DNA of 64,000 nucleotides from JACCXM01 sp041390745 (GCA_041390745.1 JAWKPJ010000017.1:1-64000), one strand, 5' to 3'; positions 1 to 9,633 are shown, numbered from the stretch's first letter. The notes: generated by a model from the letters alone, not told the origin. Numbers and translations: made by a program.

Positions 1-1
1 C

Positions 2-820
2 GCGCTTTCCCCGGTCGTTGTCGGTTCTGCAGCCGCCCTGGCAGAAGGCGGTTTCGATTTCCTGGTTGGGCTCGCAGCGATAGCGGTGGCGCTGCTGCTC
101 CAGATCGGGGCGAACCTTGCGAACGATGTCGCGGACTTTCGTAGCGGTGCCGACACCGATCAGCGCCTTGGTCCGACCCGGGTCACTCAGAGCGGGCTGC
201 TCTCTCCGCGACAGGTCGAGGTAGCGACGGCCGTCACGCTGGCGTTGGCGGCCATTCCAGGCCTGTACCTGGTCTGGCAGGGCGGTTGGCTCTTCGCGGT
301 GGCCGGATTGCTGGCGATCGGAGCAGCGGTGGCCTACACGGCAGGCCCGGCCTACGGGTACGTGGGGTTGGGCGATATCGCCGTCTTTCTCTTCTTTGGG
401 CCGGTCGCGGTAGCCGGTACGGCATACCTGATGATGCACCAACTCACCGCGCTCGCCGTGCTCTCCTCCGTCCCGATGGGCTGCCTTATCACCGGCATCC
501 TCGTTGTCAATAACCTGCGGGACATCGACACCGACCAGGTCGCCGGCAAGATGACCCTGGCCGTGCGCCTGGGGCGGGGCGGCGCGCGCGCCGAGTACGC
601 GCTCCTGCTGGCGATTTCCTACCTGATTCCGGTGGTGGTCTGGTGGAGTGGTCTCGCGTCCTTCCGGGTGCTCCTCACGTTCGTGACTGTGCCGTTGGCG
701 GCGATGTTGCTCCAGCGCGTGTGGCACGAGGAGGGCCGCGCCCTCAACCCGGTTCTGGCGGGCACGGCGCGGCTCTGCCTGTTTTTTGCGGTGGTGTACG
801 CCGTGGGGATCGTCCTGTGA
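2..820 (+). CDS. menA: 1,4-dihydroxy-2-naphthoate polyprenyltransferase, 5' truncated
   Basis: This UbiA-family integral membrane prenyltransferase joins a polyprenyl chain to 1,4-dihydroxy-2-naphthoate in menaquinone synthesis. The frame is open to the left edge, so the N-terminus lies outside the window. About 272 residues remain. The first Asp-rich prenyl-diphosphate motif is visible as NDVADFRSGAD, followed by LGPTRVTQSG as in MenA proteins, and the second Asp motif appears as NNLRDIDTD. Several hydrophobic helices follow. The stop overlaps the GTG start of menG (GTGA), so the two menaquinone genes are translationally coupled. The family is clear; MenA rather than another UbiA member rests on the motif context and the menG neighbour. 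Confidence 0.9.
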   Translation, partial: ALSPVVVGSAAALAEGGFDFLVGLAAIAVALLLQIGANLANDVADFRSGADTDQRLGPTRVTQSGLLSPRQVEVATAVTLALAAIPGLYLVWQGGWLFAVAGLLAIGAAVAYTAGPAYGYVGLGDIAVFLFFGPVAVAGTAYLMMHQLTALAVLSSVPMGCLITGILVVNNLRDIDTDQVAGKMTLAVRLGRGGARAEYALLLAISYLIPVVVWWSGLASFRVLLTFVTVPLAAMLLQRVWHEEGRALNPVLAGTARLCLFFAVVYAVGIVL

Positions 821-1596
821 GTGATTCTCGATCCAGCGTCGTGCAGGGCGCGATCAAGTCGAGTGACGACGTGCGCACGATGTTCGATGGCATTGTGCCG
901 CGCTACGACCTGCTCAACCGGCTGATGACCGGTGGTCGCGATGTCGCGTGGCGCAAGATTGCTGTCCGTGAGGCAGCGCGGGGGCGCAATCCCGCCGCCT
1001 TGTCCGTTCTCGATATCGCGACCGGCACCGGAGACCTCGCCCTGGAGCTGGAGCGCGCTGGATTCGCAAGCGTCGTTGGCCTCGATTTCTCCGCCCCGAT
1101 GTTGGCTGAGGCGGAGCGGAAGGCCCGGGAGCGGCCCGGCGGCACATCGCTCATCACGTGGGTGCAGGGAGATGCGATGGCACTGCCTTTCGCCGCCGAC
1201 GTCTTTGACGCGGTGACGGTGGGCTTCGGGCTGCGCAATATGCCTGACTATCTCGGGGCGCTGCGCGAGGTTGTCCGTGTCCTGAAGCCGGGCGGCACGT
1301 TTGTGTGTCTGGAGACCTCGCCCCTGCCGTCACCGTTGCTTCGCTCGGTTTTCGAGTTCTCGATGCAGACAGGCTTGCCGATTCTCGGCGGGCTCCTGAG
1401 CGGTGACCGTGACGCCTACGCTTACCTGCCGCAATCGTCGGCAGTGTTCCCGGACGCCGAAGCATTGGGTAAGCTCATGCAGCTTGCCGGACTCAGGAAC
1501 GTGCGTTTCCTGCGCCGTGGCCTGGGTGCGGTTGCGATTCATGTTGGGCAAAAGCCAGATTCTCTGGAGTCAGGCAAGGTTACGCCTGCACGGTGA
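817..1596 (+). CDS. menG: Demethylmenaquinone methyltransferase
   Basis: This SAM-dependent C-methyltransferase of the UbiE/MenG family performs the last step of menaquinone synthesis. The 259-residue protein shows the family N-terminus (MFDGIVPRYDLLNRLMTGG), SAM motif I (VLDIATGTGDLALEL), and the UbiE signature GFGLRNMPDYLGALREVVRVLKPGG in pieces near residues 130-155. The GTG start at 817 overlaps the menA stop by four bases. Upstream in-frame starts lie inside menA and are not needed. Its 3' end overlaps the 3' end of the convergent permease gene by 17 bp. In an organism with menA next door, menaquinone rather than ubiquinone is the likely product. Confidence 0.92.
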   Translation: MSDSRSSVVQGAIKSSDDVRTMFDGIVPRYDLLNRLMTGGRDVAWRKIAVREAARGRNPAALSVLDIATGTGDLALELERAGFASVVGLDFSAPMLAEAERKARERPGGTSLITWVQGDAMALPFAADVFDAVTVGFGLRNMPDYLGALREVVRVLKPGGTFVCLETSPLPSPLLRSVFEFSMQTGLPILGGLLSGDRDAYAYLPQSSAVFPDAEALGKLMQLAGLRNVRFLRRGLGAVAIHVGQKPDSLESGKVTPAR

Positions 1597-2368
1597 CAAG
1601 GCGTCGCCAGGGGAGCAGGAGCTTCTCAACCAGGCCCACCAGTGCAAAAAGCGTCGAGCCCATCACGGCAAGCAGAAAAATGGCAGCCACCATGCGCGGC
1701 GTTTCGAACTGAGCGATTGACCGCGTCAGCAGGTAGCCGAGCCCTGCCTTCGCCCCAACCAACTCACCAAACACCGCCCCAATGACGCAGATGGCAACGG
1801 CAATTCGCGCCCCGGCAAAGATGGCGGGCATTGCCGAAGGAAACTCGGCGAGGCGAAAGACCCGGCCGGGAGGAGCGCCAAATGCGCGTAGGAGATTCAC
1901 CACTTCGCGGTCCGTGCTGCGTACGCCTTCCACCGTGCTTACGACCAGGGGGAAGAAACCAACCAGTGCCGTGACCAACACTTTGGGCAACAGGCCGTAT
2001 CCGAACCAGACCAGGAGCAACGGCGCAATGGCCGGGACAGGAACTGTCTGGCTGGCGATGATCAGCGGATAGAGCGCACGGTCCAACACCGGGGATCGTG
2101 TGATCGCGATGCCGCAGCCCACCCCCGCAACCACAGCCACGGCAAACCCAATGAGAACCTCCTGCAAGGTCACCAGCGCATTCGCCAGAAGCAGATCGCG
2201 GTCATTGATCAGCGCGGCGCCAACATCAGTCGGCGCCGGCAGGAGCCACTGCGGTGCACCAGTGAGGCGCACCGCCGTCTGCCAGAGCAGCACCAGACCG
2301 CCTAGCATCGCCAGGGGCGCCACCCAGCGTTGCACGATGATCCGGTGCGAACGGGCGGGCGGCCTCAC
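1580..2368 (-). CDS. ABC transporter permease, nitrate/sulfonate/thiamine-precursor type
   Basis: This 262-residue inner-membrane permease belongs to the BPD_transp_1 superfamily, closest in appearance to SsuC/TauC/ThiX/RibX. Five to six hydrophobic segments are visible. The cytoplasmic EAA loop that contacts the ATPase reads as ...NLLRAFGAPPGRVFRLAEFP. The GTG start overlaps the TGA stop of the ATPase gene by four bases, so they are co-translated. No periplasmic binding protein is encoded nearby, so the substrate cannot be told from sequence; taurine, sulfonate, hydroxymethylpyrimidine or riboflavin are all possible in this family. Confidence 0.85.
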   Translation of the reverse strand: MRPPARSHRIIVQRWVAPLAMLGGLVLLWQTAVRLTGAPQWLLPAPTDVGAALINDRDLLLANALVTLQEVLIGFAVAVVAGVGCGIAITRSPVLDRALYPLIIASQTVPVPAIAPLLLVWFGYGLLPKVLVTALVGFFPLVVSTVEGVRSTDREVVNLLRAFGAPPGRVFRLAEFPSAMPAIFAGARIAVAICVIGAVFGELVGAKAGLGYLLTRSIAQFETPRMVAAIFLLAVMGSTLFALVGLVEKLLLPWRRLVTVQA

Positions 2369-3168
2369 GTGGGGATCCCAAGGGCGCCGAGCACGTCGCG
2401 GCGAGTGGCCAGGAACTCTGCTGCGAAGAGCACCTCGCGTCGCCTCGGCCGCGCCAGCGGCACGGTGATATCCAGGCGCACGCGGCCCGGGCGGGATGTG
2501 AGCACGACAATGCGATCCCCAAGCATAATGGCCTCTTCAACGTCATGCGTCACGAGAAGCACGGTGGCCTGCTGCACGGCCAGCACTTCAGCCAGCCAGA
2601 GTTGCAGCTCCGCTCGCGTGAGCGAATCGAGGGCGCCAAAGGGCTCATCGAGGAGAATCAGGTCGCGCTGCGGCAGGAGCGTACGCAAGACCGCGCAACG
2701 TTGCCGCATGCCGCCCGACAGCTGGTTGGGGTACGCATCTGCAAATTCTGCCAGGCCGTAGCGTGGCAGCTGCTCCGCCGCTGCACTTTCTGCCGCCTTG
2801 CGCGGCACGCCGGTCGCCTCCAGACCAAGGGCGGCGTTTCCAAGGGCAGTGCGCCACGGCACGAGCAAGTCGCGCTGCCGCATGTAGGCGGACTGACCGA
2901 GGCGTTCTTGCGCGGTGGTGGGAAAGCCGGACATGAACACCTGTCCGGAGTCTGGCGCGAGCAGCCCGGCCACGATATCCAGAAGCGTGCTTTTCCCCGA
3001 GCCAGACGGCCCGACGATCGAGACGAACTCCCCACGCGAAATGGAGAGCGTGAAGTCTTCCAGCGCGGTGAGACGGCGCTGGCCCTCGTTGTAGCGTGAC
3101 GTAACGTTCTGCAGCGATACGCGCGGGGGCACGGCCACCGGTGACCGCGCGGGCTCAGGTGGTGCCAT
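2365..3168 (-). CDS. ABC transporter ATP-binding protein, SsuB/TauB type
   Basis: This cytoplasmic ATPase partners the adjacent permease. Walker A (GPSGSGKST), the ABC signature (LSGGMRQR), Walker B (DLILLDEP), and the H-loop (LLVTHDVEEA) are all intact, in about 267 residues. An ATG start at 3168 was chosen. A GTG at 3183 in the same frame would add five residues, and neither has a convincing ribosome-binding site. The N-terminus overlaps the end of the FAD oxidoreductase gene, giving a three-gene transcription unit of oxidoreductase, ATPase and permease. The NMT1/tauB-type sequence suggests import of a small sulfur- or nitrogen-containing or vitamin-like compound. Confidence 0.85.
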   Translation of the reverse strand: MAPPEPARSPVAVPPRVSLQNVTSRYNEGQRRLTALEDFTLSISRGEFVSIVGPSGSGKSTLLDIVAGLLAPDSGQVFMSGFPTTAQERLGQSAYMRQRDLLVPWRTALGNAALGLEATGVPRKAAESAAAEQLPRYGLAEFADAYPNQLSGGMRQRCAVLRTLLPQRDLILLDEPFGALDSLTRAELQLWLAEVLAVQQATVLLVTHDVEEAIMLGDRIVVLTSRPGRVRLDITVPLARPRRREVLFAAEFLATRRDVLGALGIPT

Positions 3169-4483
3169 GCGCCAGGTCGTCACTGACGATCCGCGCGATT
3201 TCGTGCCCCAGGCGGACGCTGTAGTTGGTGCCGCGATCTTCAGGGTAAATCTGCGTGGTGTTTGCCAGGTAGAGCCCGGGCAGACCTGTCCGGTGCGCAG
3301 GGATCTGCTCGCTGTAACGCAGAGGAATAATCGGCTGGGCTGCCCGCTCGCGGAAGACCCAGGACCGCTCGATCCAGGACGGTTCGAATGCCGGGTTGAT
3401 GCGCTTCAGGTGGGGCAGGTACTCAGTCAGGATTTGTTCATCTGTCAGGCCGAAGTACGGGTGATCCTGCTCAAGATACTTTGAGAGGTAGACGAAGCGC
3501 TTGCCGCCGTACTGCTCAGGCCCAATGAAATTGGTGTGCTCGATGATCCCGGTAAAGGGAAGGTCGTCGTCCGCAATGTTCAACCAGTAGACCGGCGAGA
3601 GTTGCCGGGAGAGTTGCAGCAAAACCACAATCGCGGCTTCGTATTCCAGGGTGGAGAGCTTCCGCACGTAGTCAGGCGGAAGTCCATCCACAAGTCGCGG
3701 CAGGATCGGTGAGGGCGTGGTCACGACGACGGCGTCGAACGGGTAGCGCTCCCCGCTCACTGTGGCGATCCAGCCGCCAGCGCCGGTCGGCTCAAGTTTG
3801 TCCGGTCCCGCTCCGCTGATCAGCGTCGCCCCCGCGCCGCGGCCGGCCGCGACCAGCGCGTCAATGAGAACGTTGAAACTGCCCCGGAAGTAGCCAAGGC
3901 GCTCCTGCTCCAGCGGCGAGCGGCGGGACGTGGTGCGGAGCCAGATTTTGCCCCAGAACCAGACCATGGCAACCTGGTCATGGTAGCGCCCAAACTTGGC
4001 CCGCAATTGCGCGCCGAATGTCTGGTCGTAGGCGCGTGTGCCCAGAGCACGCAGGAGCCAATCGTGCGCAGTGATATCTTCCAGGGGTTTCCAGTCGCGA
4101 ACGCGTTGCAAGTACGCCGTCACCAGGCCGACGCGCAACCGGTCGTGGAACGGGATGGTCCCCAACCTCAGCAGATCTACGGCGCCATTGAGCGGCCAGA
4201 TCTTGCCCTGCGCGAAGTAGCCGACGTTGGAGGGCAACCACATGAGTGTGTCGCCGATACCGATCTCCTCGGCCAGCGCCACAATTTCGCGGTCGCTCTG
4301 GAAGAGGTGATGGTAGAAGCGTTCCAGGTAGGTCCCGGCCACCGGGAACGCGTTGGCCTGGCCGCCAAACTGTGGCGCACGCTCCCAGAGCGTAACCTGA
4401 TTCCCCTGCTGGGCAAGGCGGAAAGCAGCCGTGAGGCCAGCAATGCCGCCGCCGATTACGGCAATACGCTTGCGGTCTGTCAT
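3155..4483 (-). CDS. FAD-dependent oxidoreductase, amine oxidase/protoporphyrinogen oxidase-like
   Basis: This 442-residue flavoprotein has an N-terminal Rossmann dinucleotide-binding motif (GGGIAGLTAAFRLAQQG) and a C-terminal FAD-contacting segment (GLYLANTTQIYPEDRGTN), the layout of the NAD(P)-binding_8/amine oxidase family. It has no signal peptide or membrane segment. Members act as protoporphyrinogen oxidases, carotene desaturases or UDP-galactopyranose mutase-like enzymes, and the exact substrate cannot be assigned. It is the first gene of an overlapping operon with an ABC importer, which hints that it acts on an imported compound, but this is inference. Confidence 0.75.
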   Translation of the reverse strand: MTDRKRIAVIGGGIAGLTAAFRLAQQGNQVTLWERAPQFGGQANAFPVAGTYLERFYHHLFQSDREIVALAEEIGIGDTLMWLPSNVGYFAQGKIWPLNGAVDLLRLGTIPFHDRLRVGLVTAYLQRVRDWKPLEDITAHDWLLRALGTRAYDQTFGAQLRAKFGRYHDQVAMVWFWGKIWLRTTSRRSPLEQERLGYFRGSFNVLIDALVAAGRGAGATLISGAGPDKLEPTGAGGWIATVSGERYPFDAVVVTTPSPILPRLVDGLPPDYVRKLSTLEYEAAIVVLLQLSRQLSPVYWLNIADDDLPFTGIIEHTNFIGPEQYGGKRFVYLSKYLEQDHPYFGLTDEQILTEYLPHLKRINPAFEPSWIERSWVFRERAAQPIIPLRYSEQIPAHRTGLPGLYLANTTQIYPEDRGTNYSVRLGHEIARIVSDDLAHGTT

Positions 4484-4766
4484 ACCGTAACGCTAGCCCA
4501 AGTCGTGCCCTCTGGCCCACCTCGACGTGTCGCCAGGACCGCGTCGCTGCCTGGTCTCAGTCTCATCAAAGTACCGTCAAGGTCCTGGCGCCGGCCGTGT
4601 CTGCTCGAGACAACCGACTACCCTCGCGTGGCATCCAGAGGGTAGACGAAGGATCTCGTTCCCTGGCTGCGCTGGTAAGAACGTGCCGCGATGCGCGGCA
4701 TCTGGCGTCGTCATCCTGGCGATGGTTCAGGACCGGTTCTCCAGAACTCGCCTTGAGGAGAGACAT

Positions 4767-4803
4767 GACAACGCCCCACGCTGGGTTGGCGTGGGGCGTT
4801 GTC
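4767..4803 (-). terminator. Hairpin terminator downstream of hppA
   Basis: A perfect 14-bp inverted repeat (GACAACGCCCCACG and its complement, 9-nt loop) lies 18 bp beyond the hppA stop codon. There is no T-tract, so it may act as a weak or Rho-assisted terminator or as a 3' stabilising hairpin. The remaining gap between 4484 and 4766 shows no coding sequence I can support. Confidence 0.6.
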
Positions 4804-4820
4804 GCAACCGTCGCGGATCG

Positions 4821-6992
4821 CTAGATGAAGAGTGAAGCCATGACCAGTGTGATGGTTGCCATCAGCTTGATGAGCACATGAATCGACGGGCCGGCGGTGT
4901 CCTTCCAGGGGTCACCAACTGTGTCGCCGACCACCGAGGCAGCGTGCGCATCAGAGCCCTTGCCGAGGACTTTGCCGTCGGCATCCTTGAGGAGGCCCGC
5001 CTCGATCATCTTCTTCGCGTTGTCCCACGCGCCACCGCCGTTATTCAGGACGTTGGCAACCAGGATTCCGGCGATGGTGCCGATCATCAGCATGCCGGCT
5101 GCGCCTTCCCAGCGCAGCGTGATGCCAACCAGGATGGGGACCGCGACAGCCAGCAGGCCCGGCGCGATCATCTCCCGCAGGGAGGCGCGAACGGCGATAT
5201 CGACGCACGACGAGTAGTTCGGGGTTGACGTGCCCTCCATGATGCCGGGATCGGTGCGGAACTGGCGACGCACCTCTTCGATCATCGCACCCGCCGCGCG
5301 GCCGACGGCGCGCATGGCCAATGAGGCGAAGACGAAGACGAGCGCGGCGCCGATGAGCCCACCCACAAATACGCGCGGGTTCGCCAGGTTCACGACTTGC
5401 GACTGGATGGCTTCGCCGCCGAAGCGGGCAACCTCCTGCAGGTACGCGGAGAAGAGCAAGAAGGCCGCGAGCGCCGCCGTGCCGATGGCATAACCCTTGG
5501 TCAGCGCCTTGGTCGTGTTGCCGGCCGAATCGAGCGCGTCCGTGGTGTCACGCACGCTTTCTGGCTGATTGCTCATCTCGACAATGCCGCCGGCATTGTC
5601 GGTAACCGGGCCGAAGGTGTCCATCGCCAGGATGTAGGCGGCGGTCATCAACATGCCCATGGTCGCCACAGCCGTGCCGTAAATACCGGCTGACTGGAAC
5701 AGGCCACTGCTGTCGGGGAAGGCCGACGTGACCCGGTCCCCCACGAAGTAGGAGGAAAGCAGCGCAATGGCAATCACGATCGCTGCCGCGCCGGTGGTTT
5801 CGAAGCCAACCGCAATGCCGGAAATGATGTTCGTGGCGGGGCCCGTGCGTGATGACTCCATGATCTCGCGCACCGGCCGGTAGCGGCCGCTCGTGTAGTA
5901 CTGCGTCACCCAGACGAAGACGAAGGCGGTGAGGACGCCGATAATGCCGCAGAGCAGATACTCCATCTTGCCGTAGGGCAGCATCCAGAAGGAGGCAATC
6001 GCCAGGCCGACCACGCCGAGGGCTGCCGACACGTAGAAGCCCTTGTTCAATTCAGTCATCGGATCGGCTGGCGTTGCCGGGGGGCGAACTGCCAGCAGAC
6101 CTGCCATGGAGGCAAGCAGGCCGAGCGCCGCAAGCACCAGCGGGAAGAACACGAATGCCAAAGCCTGATCGTTCGCGCTCCCGACCGCCGCCGTGAACAA
6201 CGTCGCGCCGAGAATCATGGCGCCGATCATTTCAGCAACGGAGGATTCGAAGATGTCGGCGCCACGCCCGGCGCAGTCGCCGACGTTGTCGCCAACGAGG
6301 TCGGCGATAACCGCCGGGTTCCGCGGATCATCTTCGGGGATGCCGGCCTCAACCTTGCCGACGAGGTCCGCGCCGACATCGGCGGCCTTGGTGTAGATTC
6401 CGCCGCCAAGCTGTGCGAACAGCGCCACGAACGAGGCGCCGAACGCAAAACCGACGATCCAGAACGGGGTCTCAGCGGCGGCAGGCAGGGCGCCTTCCAC
6501 CATCGGGAAGACAATCCAGTACATCGCCAGCACGCCGAGCAAACCCAGCGCGACCACGAGGAATCCAGAGACCGCGCCGCCCCGCAGCGCGACGGTGAGC
6601 GCTTCGCCAAGGCTCCGGCGCGCCGCAGAAGCCGTGCGGATATTGGACTTGACCGCGACATACATGCCGGTGTAGCCGGCGATGCCGGAAAGAAGCGCGC
6701 CAAACAGGAACGCGCCCGCAGTAATTACCGCGCGCGTCGTTTGGTGATCTTTTTCCGAGAGGCCGACGATGACGCCGATAATGATCGCGATGACGATGGA
6801 GAGCATCGCGATGGTGGAATACTGCCGCTTCAGGAAGGCGACGGCGCCGACGTAAATGCGGTTGGAGATGTCCTGCATGCCAGGGGTGCCGGTATCCCGG
6901 GCGAGGACATCTCTCGCGAGCCAGCCCGCAAACAGGATGGCCACCAGGCCACATACCAGCACCGGCAGCGAATAAAGCTCCCGAGCTTCCAA
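4821..6992 (-). CDS. hppA: K+-independent membrane-bound proton-pumping pyrophosphatase
   Basis: This 723-residue enzyme hydrolyses inorganic pyrophosphate and pumps protons across the cytoplasmic membrane. The catalytic signature DVGADLVGKVEAGIPEDD is at about residues 205-222, followed by VGDNVGDCAGRGADIFES, and the second Asp-rich site near the C-terminus is DTVGDPWKDTAGPS. About sixteen hydrophobic segments are spread over the whole length, as is usual. In the GNTTKALTKG segment, Lys495 and Thr498 occupy the positions that mark potassium-independent enzymes such as that of Rhodospirillum rubrum; potassium-dependent ones have Ala there. The gene stands alone, with a hairpin after it. Confidence 0.95.
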   Translation of the reverse strand: MEARELYSLPVLVCGLVAILFAGWLARDVLARDTGTPGMQDISNRIYVGAVAFLKRQYSTIAMLSIVIAIIIGVIVGLSEKDHQTTRAVITAGAFLFGALLSGIAGYTGMYVAVKSNIRTASAARRSLGEALTVALRGGAVSGFLVVALGLLGVLAMYWIVFPMVEGALPAAAETPFWIVGFAFGASFVALFAQLGGGIYTKAADVGADLVGKVEAGIPEDDPRNPAVIADLVGDNVGDCAGRGADIFESSVAEMIGAMILGATLFTAAVGSANDQALAFVFFPLVLAALGLLASMAGLLAVRPPATPADPMTELNKGFYVSAALGVVGLAIASFWMLPYGKMEYLLCGIIGVLTAFVFVWVTQYYTSGRYRPVREIMESSRTGPATNIISGIAVGFETTGAAAIVIAIALLSSYFVGDRVTSAFPDSSGLFQSAGIYGTAVATMGMLMTAAYILAMDTFGPVTDNAGGIVEMSNQPESVRDTTDALDSAGNTTKALTKGYAIGTAALAAFLLFSAYLQEVARFGGEAIQSQVVNLANPRVFVGGLIGAALVFVFASLAMRAVGRAAGAMIEEVRRQFRTDPGIMEGTSTPNYSSCVDIAVRASLREMIAPGLLAVAVPILVGITLRWEGAAGMLMIGTIAGILVANVLNNGGGAWDNAKKMIEAGLLKDADGKVLGKGSDAHAASVVGDTVGDPWKDTAGPSIHVLIKLMATITLVMASLFI

Positions 6993-7215
6993 GACCCCCT
7001 CCTCCAGACCCCTTGCGCAGCGCAGCGCAAAGGACTTCCCCCTGTAGCACCGGGCTCCCCGGTGTCGCCTGGCGACTCCCTACATCTTTCCCCGGACGTA
7101 AGGTTCCCTGAAGTCGTGCGCGGCCGCACGGAAGGCGCACCGATGTACGCGTATCAGGTCATGCGCGGAGGTGGAGTCTACCATGCTATCCGGAAATCCC
7201 GATATTGAGGAGTGG

Positions 7216-8160
7216 TTACGTCCTGGCCGGTTGGGGCGCATCGCGCCGGGTCAATCGCCGGAAGAATGCCTGGATCTCGCCGTTCTCCCAGGCAACCAGC
7301 AATTGGCTTGCGTTGAAGATCGAGGAATAGGTGCCGCTGATTGTGCCAAGCAGCAGCGCGAGGACGAAGACGCGGGTGGACTCCCCGCCGAAGAGCACCA
7401 GGGCCAGCAGCGTAAACACGACCGTCAGCGAGGTATTGAGCGAACGAACGACTGTCTGCGCGAGTGAGTGATCGACCACGCTCTCAAAGGACTCATTGGG
7501 GCTGAGCGCCAGATTCTCGCGGATGCGGTCGAAGACGACGATGGTGTCATGCACGCTGAACCCAATGACGGTGAGCAGCGCCGTGATGAACAAGGCGTCA
7601 ACGCGCACGTTGAAGAGCACACCGAGAATCGAGAAGATACCCAGCACAATGATCACGTCATGGAGCATAGCCACCAGAGCCGCGCCGCCATAGAGCAGTG
7701 GGCTCTGCGTGTTGCGGAAGGCGTAGGCCATGTAGAGCAATATGCCAACAGACGCCACCGCCACCGCGATGATGGCCCGGTTGCGGATCTGGGTGGACAC
7801 CGCGCCGCCGACTGACGAGAACTCAAGCTCGGTGTACGCGCCCAGTTCACTGGTCATTTTCTCCGCCAGAACGGCTTTCTCTGGCGATCCCTCACGAATC
7901 TCTGGAACACGGATCAGGTAGGTCTGGGCGTCGGTGTCACCTGTTTGCTGGACAACGACCTCGTCATAGCCAGCGTCGCGAAAGACCTCTTCGACCTGAT
8001 GCGTCGTCGTGGGTTGGCTGAACTGCACTTCCCAGAGCGTCCCACCCGTGAAATCGATACCCAGCTTGAGGCCAAACAGGAGCAGCGAGATCAAGCCAGG
8101 GATGATCAGGATGAGGGAAATGGTGAACCAGAGTTTGCGCTTGCTGACGAGGTGTTCCAT
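7216..8160 (-). CDS. secF: Protein translocase subunit SecF
   Basis: SecF works with SecD and SecYEG to complete protein export using the proton-motive force. This 314-residue protein has the SecF N-terminal helix, the DFTGGTLWEV motif at about residues 36-45, a periplasmic domain, and five C-terminal membrane helices. Conserved residues sit in the segment GFSVHDTIVVFDRIREN. The ATG start is 27 bp after the secD stop, the usual secD-secF order. The gene is intact, in contrast to secD. Confidence 0.93.
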   Translation of the reverse strand: MEHLVSKRKLWFTISLILIIPGLISLLLFGLKLGIDFTGGTLWEVQFSQPTTTHQVEEVFRDAGYDEVVVQQTGDTDAQTYLIRVPEIREGSPEKAVLAEKMTSELGAYTELEFSSVGGAVSTQIRNRAIIAVAVASVGILLYMAYAFRNTQSPLLYGGAALVAMLHDVIIVLGIFSILGVLFNVRVDALFITALLTVIGFSVHDTIVVFDRIRENLALSPNESFESVVDHSLAQTVVRSLNTSLTVVFTLLALVLFGGESTRVFVLALLLGTISGTYSSIFNASQLLVAWENGEIQAFFRRLTRRDAPQPART

Positions 8161-8187
8161 GCCTGTGCACTGCCTGCCTTTTCGCTG

Positions 8188-9633
8188 CTAGTCCGCCGGC
8201 GCCGTGTTGATGGCGGGTGGCGTGGAACTGAACCACCAACTCGGGTTAGTGAGCCCGAGCGTCACCACAATCTGGAGCAGCGTGCGGCTGACGGTAATGG
8301 CGGTGAACATGCTGACGAGCACTCCGATGAAGAGTGTCAACGCGAACCCGGTGATGATCGACGTGCCGGTGTAACTGCCGAACACGTAGAGGATGAAGGT
8401 TGTGATCATCGTCGTGATGTTCGAGTCCCGGATCGAAGGCCACGCGTGGGAGAAGCCGGAGTTCAGGGCCTGCGTGAGTGTTCTGCCGCGGTGTATCTCG
8501 TCTTTCATTCGGGCAAAAATCAGCACGTTGGCGTCAACCGCCATACCGATGGACAGGATGAACCCGGCGATACCTGCCAGGGTCAGCGTGACCGGAATCA
8601 GTTTGAAGATCGCCACCGTTAGCACAGCGTAGAAGATAAGCGCCACCACCGAGACGATCCCTGGCAGGCGGTAATACAGAATCATGAACAGCGCGACAAT
8701 AAAGAGTCCGACCGAGCCCGCAATGAGGCTTCGCTGCAGTGAATCCTGACCGAGCGACGGGCTGACCGTCTGGCTCTGCACGACATCCAGGGGCACGCTC
8801 AGGGCGCCCGCCTTGAGTTGGATAACCATGTTTTGGACTTCCGAAGGCGGAATGCCCTCGATGATGCCGGAACTCGAGATAGCGCCGTTAATGACCGGGG
8901 AGGAGATCACCTGCTTGTCAATGACGATTGACATAGGCTGGCCGAGGTGACTGCTCGTGTATTCAAAGAACCGACCGGCGGCATCGCTTTGCAGCTCGAA
9001 GGCAACGACCTGCCCAATGCCCGTATTGCCCTGGGTGGCGTAGGCGTCCTTGAGATCCGCGCCGCTGATGATGGTCTGGTACACCGGGCCAGTCGGAATC
9101 GCATCAGCCGCCACCGGCGTGGCCATTGCCCCGGCTACCGGCGTCGCGCTGCCTGCGTTTGGCGAGGCGACCGGTGTGGCCAAACGGTCGCCCTCACGAT
9201 CTGCCGCGCCGAGTGAGGTGTCCACCACGGTGCCCGGCGGAAGGGATCTTCCTGCGGGTCGATAATCTCAAGCAGGGCGGTCTGCTGCATGATCTCGATG
9301 GCATCCTCCGGATTTCGGATGCCGGGCAGTTCGACAATGATCTGGTCGCTTCCGCGCGTTTGGATAAAGCGGCTCACTCACGCCCAACGCATTGATGCGA
9401 CGCTCGAGCGTCTGTCTCGTGCCTTCCAGAGTTTCAGCGTCCAGCGTCTGCCCCGCAACCGGATTCGCCTGCAGAACAACCTGGAGACCTCCCTGGAGGT
9501 CGAGTCCTTCGCGCACCGGGTGGGCGGCCCGGAAGCCATTGATGTCGTAGTTCGAGCCGGGGAGCGCGACCCAGGTGGCGAAAATCGCCAGCAGGATGAT
9601 GAAGACCAGCGTGATCCAGGTTCGCGACCGCAA
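8188..9633 (-). pseudogene. secD: Protein translocase subunit SecD, two compensating frameshifts
   Basis: SecD is the larger partner of SecF in the Sec accessory complex. The N-terminal part (from a TTG start at 9633 with GGGAG eight bases upstream) carries the first helix and DLQGGLQVVLQ, and reads to RRINALGVSEP. The next segment, QTRGSDQIIVELPGIRNPED, lies in another frame between about 9367 and 9245. The original frame resumes at PPGTVVDTSLGA and runs to the stop with the six-helix domain (GMAVDANVLIFARMKDE). One extra base near 9366-9368 (AAA run) and one missing base near 9241-9246 would repair it, giving about 481 residues. A Thr/Pro-rich insert (ATPVASPNAGSATPVAGAM) lies in the periplasmic region. 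Since SecD is normally important for growth, sequence error is likelier than gene loss. Confidence 0.88.

Noticed and set aside
9241..9370. Programmed ribosomal frameshifting in secD
   Set aside because: Two opposite shifts would be needed, no slippery heptamer is seen, and secD is not known for this.
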